From the NCBI GenBank assembly GCA_004796375.1, contig QZLA01000408.1:1-39028 (forward strand): a stretch of DNA of 39,028 nt. The letters are read 5' to 3'. The first letter of the stretch is position 1; each line of letters begins with the position of its first letter. This DNA comes from Desulfobacteraceae bacterium. Its GTDB lineage: Bacteria; Desulfobacterota; Desulfobacteria; Desulfobacterales; Desulfobacteraceae. Below the pieces are notes generated by a model. The model ran no database searches. It was not told where the DNA came from and saw only the letters and a program-made list of their open reading frames with translations. Positions 9,061 through 17,571 of this stretch are shown here, in pieces. Both the position numbers and the translations under genes were made by a program.

Positions 9061-11304
9061 ATGCTGCAAAAACAGATATACCGGATACTGGTACTGACCT
9101 TTGTCATGATATCGGTTATCTATGCATTCATCCTGTATCCGTTTGAAAAAAACCGGTATGATGCCAGGATCAGGCAGATCGAATTTTTTCTTGAAACCAT
9201 CGTAAACCAGAAACTGAGCAGTATCGGGGACCAGATTTTTCTCCAGAATATGGAGGGTCTTGAGCTGAATATTAAACGGTTAAAGATGCTTGAGGAGATT
9301 ACCAGGATCACTGTGTTTGACAAGCATGGCCGGTTCATGGCCTCTTCTGACCGGATCACCCAGGATGACCTGTCACCGGATGAAGTGATGCAGTTGCGTC
9401 AATCCGTTGCCTTTGTTCGAACCAGAGCAGACAATGCAAATGAAATGGCCTATTCAAAACCGGTGATTGTCATCGGAGACACGGCCGGATTTATCAGGGT
9501 TCAGTACTCTTTGTCCACGATTAAAAAGGAATCCCGCTTTACACTGATCTTCTTTTCAGCCCTGCTGATCACCCTGTTGATGTCCTTTGCCATCTTGCTG
9601 AATGCCTATCTGACCCGGCTGGTAACCCGACCGCTGGCAATCCTGTCCAATGCCATGGACCGGGTGAAATCCGGTGAGCTCGGACTGCAGGTCGAGGCGT
9701 CAGCAAACAATGAAATCGGGGACATTTCCAATGTGTTCAACAAGATGTCCCTTGAAAATGCCCAGATGTATAAAGAACTTGATCAACTGAACAAATCCCT
9801 GGGGGATAAGATATCTCAAAGAACCGAAGAACTCCATCAGAAAAACCTGTCCCTGAACCAGGCACTGATCAAGGCTGACGCCCTTGCTGCAGAAGCGGAA
9901 AAGGCCAATCAGGCTAAAAGTATTTTCCTGGCAAACATGAGCCATGAGTTGAGAACCCCTTTAAACGCCATTCTCGGATTCAGCAGGCTGATGCGTCACG
10001 CACCCAACCTGACGGATGATCAGGATAAAAATCTTGAAACCATTAATGCCAGTGGTGAGCACCTGTTGGCCCTGATCAATGAAGTCCTGGAACTGTCGAA
10101 AATCGAGGCCGGAAAAAGTGAACTGTCCGTGGAAAACTTCAGTCTGAGACAGATGCTCAAAGAGCTGGAAACGCTCTTCTCAATACCTGCCCGGGAAAAG
10201 GGGCTGGCCCTGATCATCTCTCAGGAAGATGAGGTGCCTGACTATATCCGGACAGATAAAAACAAGCTTAGGCAGATTCTGATCAACCTGGTCTCCAATG
10301 CCATCAAGTTTACTGACCAGGGGCATGTCACGGTTTGGATATCCACTGGATCTTTTCCTGATAATCAGACACGGCTTGAATTCAAGGTAGAGGATACCGG
10401 GATCGGCATTGCAAGCCATGAGCATGATGAGGTGTTCAACGCTTTCGGCCAAACCCGTGCCGGCCGCCAGCTCCAGAAAGGAACCGGGCTCGGCGTGCCT
10501 ATCAGCCAAAAGCTGATAAAGCTCATGCAGGGGGATCTCAGGCTTGAAAGCCAGCCGGGACAAGGCAGTACTTTTGCTTTTTCCATCATGGCGGAACCTG
10601 TTGACAGCAGTATGGTTGAAGACACCCCGGATGACATAACAATCAAGGGCATCATCCATAAAGGGGAGACCCTTCGCATCCTGGTTGCCGAAGATGTCGA
10701 ACCCAACCGACGGTTGATTGTGAGCCTCCTGTCCGGGTTTGGCTTCAGTATTGAAGTGGCCGTAAACGGCCGTGAATGCGTGGATATCTGGGAACGCTTT
10801 TCTCCCCATCTTATCTTGATGGATATCCGCATGCCCGTGATGGACGGCTATGAAGCCACCCGGAAAATACGGTCGGAACCCGGTGGTGAGAATACCGTGA
10901 TCATTGCACTGTCCGCATCTGCATTGATCGAGGAGAAGGATCAGATCATCGCATCCGGATGCAATGATTTCGTTCTCAAACCGTTCCGGGATTCAGAACT
11001 ATTCAAAGTGATGGGAAAACATCTTGAATTGACCTTCCTTTACGACGAACCAGCCAATAAGAACAACGCGCTGACCAATGCAAAAGATTTGACCGGCCTG
11101 ATCGCTTTGCTGCCCGATACGCTGCTCAATGATTTCATACGGGCATTGGAACTCTGTGACATGGACCGTATCAACCTGGTGCTTGAGCAGGTCAAAGAAC
11201 TCATGCCCGACCTGACGCCCTCCATTCAGGTATTGACCGATAACTTTGAATATGACACCCTGCTCCAAGCTGTGCGTGAAGCTCAAGCCGGAGAACGCCC
11301 GTGA
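9061..11304 (+). CDS. Hybrid sensor histidine kinase (TM-HAMP-HisKA-HATPase-REC)
   Basis: A 747-aa membrane kinase. TM1 (about 8-28) and TM2 (about 160-183) bound a small periplasmic domain of about 130 residues. HAMP (about 183-238), a coiled coil (about 238-283), HisKA with MSHELRTP (His295), HATPase with NLVSNAIKF, DTGIGIA and GTGLGVPIS, and a receiver with Asp588 (ILMDIRMP) follow. A C-terminal tail of about 80 residues could be a degenerate Hpt-like helical region, but I see no clear phosphotransfer histidine. It sits between the periplasmic binding protein (12 bp upstream) and a REC-GGDEF protein (4-bp overlap). Together they form a likely chain from ligand binding to phosphorelay to c-di-GMP. 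Confidence 0.9.
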   Translation: MLQKQIYRILVLTFVMISVIYAFILYPFEKNRYDARIRQIEFFLETIVNQKLSSIGDQIFLQNMEGLELNIKRLKMLEEITRITVFDKHGRFMASSDRITQDDLSPDEVMQLRQSVAFVRTRADNANEMAYSKPVIVIGDTAGFIRVQYSLSTIKKESRFTLIFFSALLITLLMSFAILLNAYLTRLVTRPLAILSNAMDRVKSGELGLQVEASANNEIGDISNVFNKMSLENAQMYKELDQLNKSLGDKISQRTEELHQKNLSLNQALIKADALAAEAEKANQAKSIFLANMSHELRTPLNAILGFSRLMRHAPNLTDDQDKNLETINASGEHLLALINEVLELSKIEAGKSELSVENFSLRQMLKELETLFSIPAREKGLALIISQEDEVPDYIRTDKNKLRQILINLVSNAIKFTDQGHVTVWISTGSFPDNQTRLEFKVEDTGIGIASHEHDEVFNAFGQTRAGRQLQKGTGLGVPISQKLIKLMQGDLRLESQPGQGSTFAFSIMAEPVDSSMVEDTPDDITIKGIIHKGETLRILVAEDVEPNRRLIVSLLSGFGFSIEVAVNGRECVDIWERFSPHLILMDIRMPVMDGYEATRKIRSEPGGENTVIIALSASALIEEKDQIIASGCNDFVLKPFRDSELFKVMGKHLELTFLYDEPANKNNALTNAKDLTGLIALLPDTLLNDFIRALELCDMDRINLVLEQVKELMPDLTPSIQVLTDNFEYDTLLQAVREAQAGERP

Positions 11305-12623
11305 ACGATCCCATGGAAAGTATCGTCACTGTCGATGATGTCCCTGAAAACATCAGGTTGCTGGCCGGGATACTCGGGGCTGCCGGGTATAAGGTCAGGC
11401 CGGCCTCCAACGGCTCCAGAGCCCTGGCCACAATCATGAAGGAACCTCCCGACCTGATCCTTTTGGACATCATGATGCCCGGGATGGATGGATATGAGGT
11501 ATGCCGGCAGCTCAAGCAGGACCCTTTGACAAAAGAGATCCCGGTGATTTTCCTGAGTGCACTGGATGAAGCCATGGATAAGGTAAAAGCCTTCCAGGCG
11601 GGTGGTGTGGACTACCTGACCAAACCCTTTCATGAGAAGGAGGTCCTGGCCCGGATCGATCACCAGCTCACCATCCGCAAGCAGAAAAACGAAATCACCC
11701 GTGCAAAGGAACTGCTGAATAACATACTGGATGCATCCATCGACGGAATCATGGCCTTTAGGCCGGTTACGGACCCGGCCGGCCGGATCTGTGATTTTAC
11801 ACTGCTTGTCGCCAATCCAACGGCCATGGCCTACTTTTCCTGCCCGCGGCCAGGCGATAATGCCCACGGCACCCAGCCGGACCGGTCCGTACCATTGTTT
11901 TCCTCCTGCTTTCCAGAACTCTTCCAAAGTGACATGTTCCATGAACTGGTGGCCGTGGTTCAACACGGACAGGTGTTGAACCGGGAGTTTTTCTATGACA
12001 CTCCGGCCTGCTCTGCCTGGCTGGCTATTACTGCAGTTCGCCTGACAGACGGTTTTACGGCTACACTCAGAGATATCACCAAGGAAAAAGCCCTGGAAAC
12101 CAACCTGAAACGGCAGGCCCACATTGACGGGCTCACCGGGTTGTCCAACCGCCGGTATTTTGATGAATTCTATGCGTTGGAATTCAAACGATGCCTGAGG
12201 GAAAACCAGCCTCTAACCGTGATCTTCATTGATGTGGACTATTTCAAGCTTTACAATGATACCTATGGGCATCAAAAAGGAGACGAGTGTCTGATCCGGT
12301 TGGGCCAGGCATTTAAAACGTGCATCAAACGTCCCGGAGATATCCTGGCCAGATATGGTGGAGAGGAATTTGTCGCCGTACTTTCGGGAACCGATCTGAG
12401 CGGGGGCGAACACCTGGCGGGAACCATCCAGGATCATGTCCATACCCTTGGCATTGAACATCAAAACTCCAAGATCAAGCCTTTTATCACCGTGAGCATG
12501 GGACTCTCATCAACAATTCCCACCCGGGGTATGAAAATGGAAAAACTGATCGAAACGGCCGACCGTGCACTCTACAAGGCCAAACAAAACGGCAGGAACC
12601 GGTATGAGGTGAGCCTGCTTTAG
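11301..12623 (+). CDS. Response regulator diguanylate cyclase (REC-PAS-like-GGDEF)
   Basis: A 440-aa cytoplasmic protein. The receiver domain (about 5-120) has VTVDDVPEN, phosphoacceptor Asp56 in LILLDIMMP, and lysine in TKPF. The central region (about 130-260) looks like a diverged PAS sensor. The GGDEF domain (about 275-437) has active-site signature GGEEF at 353-357 and an intact inhibitory I-site RPGD at 344-347, exactly five residues upstream, so catalysis with product inhibition is expected. The GTG start at 11301 overlaps the kinase stop in a GTGA junction, which implies translational coupling; an ATG at 11313 is an alternative. The gene ends in TAG. Its likely phosphodonor is the kinase upstream. 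Confidence 0.9.
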   Translation: MNDPMESIVTVDDVPENIRLLAGILGAAGYKVRPASNGSRALATIMKEPPDLILLDIMMPGMDGYEVCRQLKQDPLTKEIPVIFLSALDEAMDKVKAFQAGGVDYLTKPFHEKEVLARIDHQLTIRKQKNEITRAKELLNNILDASIDGIMAFRPVTDPAGRICDFTLLVANPTAMAYFSCPRPGDNAHGTQPDRSVPLFSSCFPELFQSDMFHELVAVVQHGQVLNREFFYDTPACSAWLAITAVRLTDGFTATLRDITKEKALETNLKRQAHIDGLTGLSNRRYFDEFYALEFKRCLRENQPLTVIFIDVDYFKLYNDTYGHQKGDECLIRLGQAFKTCIKRPGDILARYGGEEFVAVLSGTDLSGGEHLAGTIQDHVHTLGIEHQNSKIKPFITVSMGLSSTIPTRGMKMEKLIETADRALYKAKQNGRNRYEVSLL

Positions 12624-12662
12624 GACCTGATCAAAAAAGATCCTGGTTCTTTAAGCCGCAAC
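12624..12662. other. Convergent gap with weak hairpins, possible bidirectional terminator
   Basis: Between two convergent genes that both end in TAG. It holds GATC-A6-GATC with a flanking ACC/GGT pairing and, overlapping the end of the regulator gene, GCCGC/GCGGC. The stems are short, so the terminator call is weak. Confidence 0.3.
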
Positions 12663-13235
12663 CTAGCGGCGGTTCCGCTTGTAAAAATAGATCAGAACCA
12701 ACAGTTTGGCCGGTGCCTCCCCGATACTCTTCCCTGAATGGGGCACACAGGAATCAAAGTACACATTATCACCCTTTTCCAGGAGGAACACATCATCCCC
12801 GTAAATGAATTCAATGGCTCCCTCCAGCACATAAATAAACTCCTCACCCTCATGGGAGTACATCTTCTGGATCTCAAAGGGTGAATAGATGATGAAGGGT
12901 TCCATGTTTTTTCCGGGCTTGCTGGCGCCGAGAACTTCATAGTCATACCCGGCCATCTGGGAGGTGGCCTTAATGACCGGATTTTCATTACTCCTCTGAA
13001 TACTGATCCTGACATCACCATGGGACTTGATATCGGCTTTGAACAAACTGGTGACCTCCATGCCCATGGCTCCGGCGATCTTGTTCAATGTCGAATAAGG
13101 CGGTGCCTTTTCGGAGCGTTCCACCCGTGACAGATAACCCTTGGTCAGCCCGGTCAACTCGGCCAGTTTTTCCAGGGTCAGCTGGTTCTGCTTCCTGAAT
13201 TTTTTGATATTCCTGCATATAACGACCTCATCCAT
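12663..13235 (-). CDS. XRE-family regulator with C-terminal cupin domain
   Basis: A 190-aa DNA-binding regulator. Residues about 8-62 form a helix-turn-helix of the Xre/Cro type (LTLEKLAELTGLTKGYLSRV), and residues about 115-185 form a cupin barrel (HEGEEFIYVLEGAIEF, then CVPHSGKS) that probably binds a small effector. It is the last gene of the hydroxy-acid operon, starting 6 bp after dctM, so autoregulation and control of the operon are likely. It ends in TAG, with a TAA three codons later (GTT GCG GCT TAA), so readthrough would add only four residues. Confidence 0.86.
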   Translation of the reverse strand: MDEVVICRNIKKFRKQNQLTLEKLAELTGLTKGYLSRVERSEKAPPYSTLNKIAGAMGMEVTSLFKADIKSHGDVRISIQRSNENPVIKATSQMAGYDYEVLGASKPGKNMEPFIIYSPFEIQKMYSHEGEEFIYVLEGAIEFIYGDDVFLLEKGDNVYFDSCVPHSGKSIGEAPAKLLVLIYFYKRNRR

Positions 13236-13241
13236 GGCTGC

Positions 13242-14585
13242 TTAATTCCCGTAAACCAACTTTGGCAGCCAGGTCACCAGGCCGGGAAAGAGGGCAATAA
13301 TAAACAGACCGATGAGCTGAAGAATCACAAATGGAATAATTCCCTTATAGAGGTCTGTGGTCCGTATCTCGGCCGGGCACACCCCTTTCAGGTAAAACAG
13401 GGAGGGCCCGAATGGCGGGGTCATGAACGACGTCTGCAGGTTTACGGCAAACATGATGCCGAACCACAGGGGATCATACCCGTAATCCACGACGATCGGG
13501 GCAATAATCGGAATGTGAATATACGTGATCTCGATAAAATCAAGAAAAAACCCCAGGATAAAAATAAATATCATCACCATGGTCACCAATTGCCAGCCCT
13601 GGAGATGAAGGCTGTCCACAAATTCCCGGAGCAGATCGTCACCCCCTAATCCCCTGAATACCAGGGCAAAACATGTTGCACCCATGATGATGATGAAGAC
13701 CATACAGGTCATTCGAATCGTACCCTTGGCCACCTCATGCAACAGCTCAAAGGACAGTTTCCGGTTCAAAGCAGTCAACAGGATGGCCCCAACGGCGCCC
13801 ATGGCTCCGGATTCCGTGGGTGTGGCAATCCCGGCAAAGATGGTCCCCAGGACCGCCAGGATTAAAAACAATGGCGGTACCAGGGCTATTAAGATTCGAA
13901 CCGTAAACTGCCGGTCAAAAACCATACCGCTCTCATGGGCCGCCGGTACATGGCGGGTACCGAAAAATGACGCCCCCCAGATAAACAGGCAGTAGAGCCC
14001 CACCAGGATCAGCCCCGGGATCACGGCACCGATAAACATATCTCCGATGGGAACCTCCATGACCGGCCCCAGAAGGAGCAGCACCAGGCTCGGGGGAATG
14101 ATCTGCCCAAGTGTCCCGGAAGCAGCCACGGTTCCCGAGGCAAATGATCTGGAATACTTATGCTTGAGCATTGTGGGCAAAGACATCAGTCCCATGGTCA
14201 CCACGGTGGCCCCCACGATCCCGGTAGACGCCCCCAGAAGCGCACCCACCACCACCACGGAAATAGCGAGCCCGCCCCGGACATTCCTGAACAACTCCTC
14301 CATGGTTTCCAAAAGCTCTTTTGCAAGGCCGGACCGCTCCAGGGCAAGGCCCATGAAGATAAACAGGGGCACAGCCATGAGCATGGTGTTGGTCATGATC
14401 CCCCACATGCGGAGGGGCAGAAGATCAAAGAACATGGGGGACAGCCCGATCAGGCCGAACAGAAAAGAGGTGCCCATCATGGTGAATGTCACGGGAAACC
14501 CCGCCATCAAAGCGATGGTCAGCACCAGGAACAGCCAGGCAGCAAGATAATCCGCAATCCAGAACGGCAAATATTCAACCAGCAT
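13242..14585 (-). CDS. dctM: TRAP transporter large permease (DctM)
   Basis: A 447-aa integral membrane protein with about 12 hydrophobic segments, the usual size for a DctM subunit. Family features include GATVVTMGLMSLPTML, ASGTLGQIIPPS and the C-terminal NLQTSFMTPPFGPSLFYLKG. It is the ion-coupled translocation subunit of a tripartite ATP-independent periplasmic transporter. It overlaps the end of dctQ by 11 bp and follows the order dctP-dctQ-dctM. With glcD/glcF/larA-like genes in the same operon, the cargo is probably lactate, glycolate or a related hydroxy or keto acid; this is inferred from context. Confidence 0.92.
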   Translation of the reverse strand: MLVEYLPFWIADYLAAWLFLVLTIALMAGFPVTFTMMGTSFLFGLIGLSPMFFDLLPLRMWGIMTNTMLMAVPLFIFMGLALERSGLAKELLETMEELFRNVRGGLAISVVVVGALLGASTGIVGATVVTMGLMSLPTMLKHKYSRSFASGTVAASGTLGQIIPPSLVLLLLGPVMEVPIGDMFIGAVIPGLILVGLYCLFIWGASFFGTRHVPAAHESGMVFDRQFTVRILIALVPPLFLILAVLGTIFAGIATPTESGAMGAVGAILLTALNRKLSFELLHEVAKGTIRMTCMVFIIIMGATCFALVFRGLGGDDLLREFVDSLHLQGWQLVTMVMIFIFILGFFLDFIEITYIHIPIIAPIVVDYGYDPLWFGIMFAVNLQTSFMTPPFGPSLFYLKGVCPAEIRTTDLYKGIIPFVILQLIGLFIIALFPGLVTWLPKLVYGN

Positions 14586-15114
14586 CGTTCAAATCCTCAA
14601 CAGGATGGCCCATGATGATCAATAAACTTCTCACCGCCAGTAATAGCCCCTGGATCAGCATGAGAAAGTAACCTGCCGGCAGTGCTGCCTTGATCAGGAA
14701 CCGGGCGGGAATCCCGCCCGGATCAATGGAGGTTTCACCCACTTTATAGGCGTCAATCACCCAGGGAACGGTGGTGGTCAGCACCAGGTAGCAGGATGGA
14801 ATCAACAACAGCAGCACGCCGAAAAAATTAACCCAGGCCTGCTGCTTCTCATTCATCATGGAATAGAAAATATCTACCCTCACATGCCCGTCGTGAAGCA
14901 GGGTAAACCCTGCTCCCAACAGGAAAATAAAAGCAAAAACATGCCACTCCAGCTCTGCCATAAATACAAAACTGGTGTTGAACACATAACGCATCACCAC
15001 ATTAGAGAAAATAATGCCGATGAACAGGAAGACAGCCGTTGTCACTACCACGCTGCCGACCCATTGGTTCAGCCGGTCACATGCGTGGACGATCTTTAAA
15101 ATCCTGGGTTTCAT
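14575..15114 (-). CDS. dctQ: TRAP transporter small permease (DctQ)
   Basis: A 179-aa protein with four predicted membrane helices, typical of DctQ. The ELEWHVFAFIFLLGAGFTLL, HVRVDIFYS and WVIDAYKVGE segments are conserved in the family. I chose the ATG at 15114 (MKPRILKIVHACDRL), preceded by GGGA; the longer frame would start at a TTG (15153) inside the end of dctP. It pairs with DctM in the membrane and receives substrate from DctP. It overlaps dctM by 11 bp, indicating translational coupling. Confidence 0.9.
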   Translation of the reverse strand: MKPRILKIVHACDRLNQWVGSVVVTTAVFLFIGIIFSNVVMRYVFNTSFVFMAELEWHVFAFIFLLGAGFTLLHDGHVRVDIFYSMMNEKQQAWVNFFGVLLLLIPSCYLVLTTTVPWVIDAYKVGETSIDPGGIPARFLIKAALPAGYFLMLIQGLLLAVRSLLIIMGHPVEDLNDAG

Positions 15115-15134
15115 TTTTTGTCCCGGTGTTCGCT

Positions 15135-16220
15135 TCAGGCCATGGTGTTCCAATAGACCTTTTCACTCATTTTGCCCCAGACCGCAGTTTTTTCCTTGAA
15201 GGCCATATAGTCCTGGTGGACCTTCAGGGCAAAGGGATCTTTTTGCGCTTCTTCTTCAATAACCTCTTTTGAAATCTCTTTGAGTTTCTGTACAACATCT
15301 TTCGGGTAGACCTGGACATCCACACCATGCTCCTGTACCAGCTTATCCAGTGTCGCACCGCTCTGGGCATCAAACCGGGCCAGGGTCCGGATGTTGAGAT
15401 CTGCGCAGGCCACATCCAGGATTTTCTGGATATGAACGGGAAGCTTATTATATGCTGCTTTGTTGAAGAACATTTCAAGCACCGGACCGGGCTCATGCCA
15501 GCCAGGGGTATAGTAATACTTGGAAATTTTATACAATCCTAAATCAATATCGTGAACCGGACCGACAAATTCAGCCGCATCCACCACGCCCCGTTCAAGG
15601 GATGGAAAGATCTCAGCCGCAGGAACGAAAACAGTCGTCACACCGACTTTCTGCATGACACGGCCGGCAATGGAACCGATCCGCATTTTCAATCCCTTGA
15701 AATCTTCCAGGGAGTTGATTTTCTTCCGATACCAGCCGCCCATCTGCATACCGGAGTTCCCGATGATTCTGGGAACCAGGTTGAACTGGTCATACAACTC
15801 GGTCATCAACTTCATGCCGTTTCCTTCATAGAACCACGAATTAACACTTTGCGCATTCATGCCAAAGGGAATGGAACCGAACCAGTTAAACGCTGTGGAT
15901 TTACCGGCCCAGAAATAGGGGGACCCGGATCCCATCTGTACGGTTCCCTTGGATACGGCATCAAAGGCACCCGGAGGAGGAACCAGCTCACCGCCGCCGT
16001 AGAGTTTAATTTCAAGCTGGCCGTCTGTCATGACCTTTACGGTTTCACAGAACTCTTTCACCATGTCGAACATGATCTTTACTTTGGGGCTCCAGAATGT
16101 GGTGGCCTGCCATCTGATCTTTTTGGGAGATGCAATTACGGCAGGTGCCCCCACGGACAGAGCTGCTGCTGTTGTGGTTGTTGCAAGGCCTGCTTTTTTC
16201 AAAAACGTCCGTCTTTCCAT
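15135..16220 (-). CDS. dctP: TRAP transporter periplasmic solute-binding protein (DctP family)
   Basis: A 361-aa extracytoplasmic binding protein. The N-terminus MERRTFLKKAG with a following alanine-rich segment and AVIASP looks like a twin-arginine signal, which is common in this subgroup. Mature features are FKGLKMRIGSIAGRVMQK, AAEIFPSLERGVVDAAEFV and YYYTPGWHEPG. The last two resemble the alpha-keto-acid/lactate-binding branch (TakP-like), where a conserved arginine holds the carboxylate. The binding specificity is inferred from these motifs and from the operon. A 70-bp gap separates it from larA upstream, so extra regulation or processing between the oxidation and transport parts is possible. 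Confidence 0.9.
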   Translation of the reverse strand: MERRTFLKKAGLATTTTAAALSVGAPAVIASPKKIRWQATTFWSPKVKIMFDMVKEFCETVKVMTDGQLEIKLYGGGELVPPPGAFDAVSKGTVQMGSGSPYFWAGKSTAFNWFGSIPFGMNAQSVNSWFYEGNGMKLMTELYDQFNLVPRIIGNSGMQMGGWYRKKINSLEDFKGLKMRIGSIAGRVMQKVGVTTVFVPAAEIFPSLERGVVDAAEFVGPVHDIDLGLYKISKYYYTPGWHEPGPVLEMFFNKAAYNKLPVHIQKILDVACADLNIRTLARFDAQSGATLDKLVQEHGVDVQVYPKDVVQKLKEISKEVIEEEAQKDPFALKVHQDYMAFKEKTAVWGKMSEKVYWNTMA

Positions 16221-16290
16221 AACTCCTCCTTTTGTTTTTATTTTTACCGCTTGAATGCCATCTTTTTATATTCAAGTTTACCTTGTGATA

Positions 16291-17571
16291 TCAAGATATA
16301 TTGTCTTTTCGGCCCACGATTGGAAGAATATTTTCCGCAAACGGAATCACATAACCCCGGCCATTAAGTTCCGAGATATACTGAACCGGGTCTTTTAAAA
16401 TTGTGAACCCGGTGCGATGGGCCACATCCTGAGGCAGGTCCGAGGCCAGGGTAATCTTAAACCGCTGCATCAGGTCGATGACCCGGAAAGCGACGTAAGC
16501 GGGCATGGAAAAATCCGTGGTCAACCGCTTTCCAAGCGTTTCAATATCATTCCGAAAGATTTCAAGGGCGGATGCAAAGACCGGGTTTCCCACGCCCTGG
16601 GCACATCCCGCCACAAAAAGGATCTCCCCGCCTTCCCTGACAATATTGGCCGCGTTGAATAATGCCTTGGTGGACTGGTACAGCTGTCCGTCCGTCTTTT
16701 GTCCTCCTGCCGAGATCAATGCGAAATCACCCTTTTCCGGGACCTTGACGCAGCATGTCTGATTCAGGATGTCACACCCGTTTTGAAAAGTCGTGTGAAG
16801 ATCCCCGGTATCCGCATAAAAAATTTCACCCTCTCCATTGGCCGCCACCGCCACATAGGTGCAGGTTTTCCCCTTTAAAAACAGGTCTGCGGCCTGCATC
16901 ATATCTTCGTGTAGAGGATTCCCGTCAAGTTGGGCCTGCCTGACCATCGGGTGGGCCGAACCGTCCGGCTGCATGGCCAATGCATGATTCTGCTGGATGG
17001 AATCATATCCGGCGATCCCCGGCAGGATATACTTTCTTCCCCCGCCGAACCCGGCAGCCATGTGGTGAAGCACACCGCCGAATATAATGATATGATCGGC
17101 ATCAACCGCCTCCCGGGTGATCTCAACCCGGGTACCGAGCCCGGTGTTGCCCACATGAACCAGGCGACGATCGTCCGTGTTGGCTGAGTTGAGTATCTGG
17201 ACGTGCCGGGCACTGAAATCCCCGGCAAGGCTGGAAAACAGTTCGGCCGGCATATCCTGGTGGGTTCCCAGGGCAATAATGAGCTTTATCTTCGCCTTTG
17301 GAATCCCCTGATCCATCAATGCTTGGATAATGCAGGGAACAAACCGGTCTCCCCTGGCCCACAGCCGGGTGTCATCCGGTATAATCACGACAATCTGCTT
17401 GCTTTCCGGTGCATCCGGCAGTCCTTGGATAACCCCGTGCCGGATCACCTGGTCGACTTTTTCATGAGGGATGGGCGCCACATCTTTCCCGGTAATCACC
17501 CCGGAAATTTTCTCATCCGGTATCTCCAGATCCAGGCAACCCTGTCCTTTTTTCAGTTGAATCTTCATCAT
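16291..17571 (-). CDS. larA: LarA-family nickel-pincer 2-hydroxyacid racemase
   Basis: A 426-aa protein of the lactate racemase (LarA, DUF2088) superfamily. The four key positions of the Lactiplantibacillus plantarum enzyme (His108, His174, Lys184, His200) appear here at a constant offset of -4: His104 (LGTHQ), His170 (GGVLHH), Lys180 (GFGGGRK) and His196 (QQNH). This supports an active enzyme with the nickel pincer nucleotide bound to lysine. It overlaps glcF by 4 bp (ATGA), so it probably converts the imported hydroxy acid to the enantiomer the GlcDF oxidase accepts. The LarA superfamily has several substrates, so lactate is likely but not proven. No larB, larC or larE cofactor-synthesis gene is in the window. 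Confidence 0.85.
   Translation of the reverse strand: MMKIQLKKGQGCLDLEIPDEKISGVITGKDVAPIPHEKVDQVIRHGVIQGLPDAPESKQIVVIIPDDTRLWARGDRFVPCIIQALMDQGIPKAKIKLIIALGTHQDMPAELFSSLAGDFSARHVQILNSANTDDRRLVHVGNTGLGTRVEITREAVDADHIIIFGGVLHHMAAGFGGGRKYILPGIAGYDSIQQNHALAMQPDGSAHPMVRQAQLDGNPLHEDMMQAADLFLKGKTCTYVAVAANGEGEIFYADTGDLHTTFQNGCDILNQTCCVKVPEKGDFALISAGGQKTDGQLYQSTKALFNAANIVREGGEILFVAGCAQGVGNPVFASALEIFRNDIETLGKRLTTDFSMPAYVAFRVIDLMQRFKITLASDLPQDVAHRTGFTILKDPVQYISELNGRGYVIPFAENILPIVGRKDNIS

Noticed and set aside
11283..12122. A 279-codon open frame on the minus strand opposite the REC-GGDEF gene.
   Set aside because: No recognisable domain and full overlap with a well-supported gene; it is a shadow of codon bias.
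15552..16367. A 271-codon plus-strand open frame opposite dctP.
   Set aside because: Its translation is rich in Gly, His and Arg without family features, and dctP is certain on the other strand.
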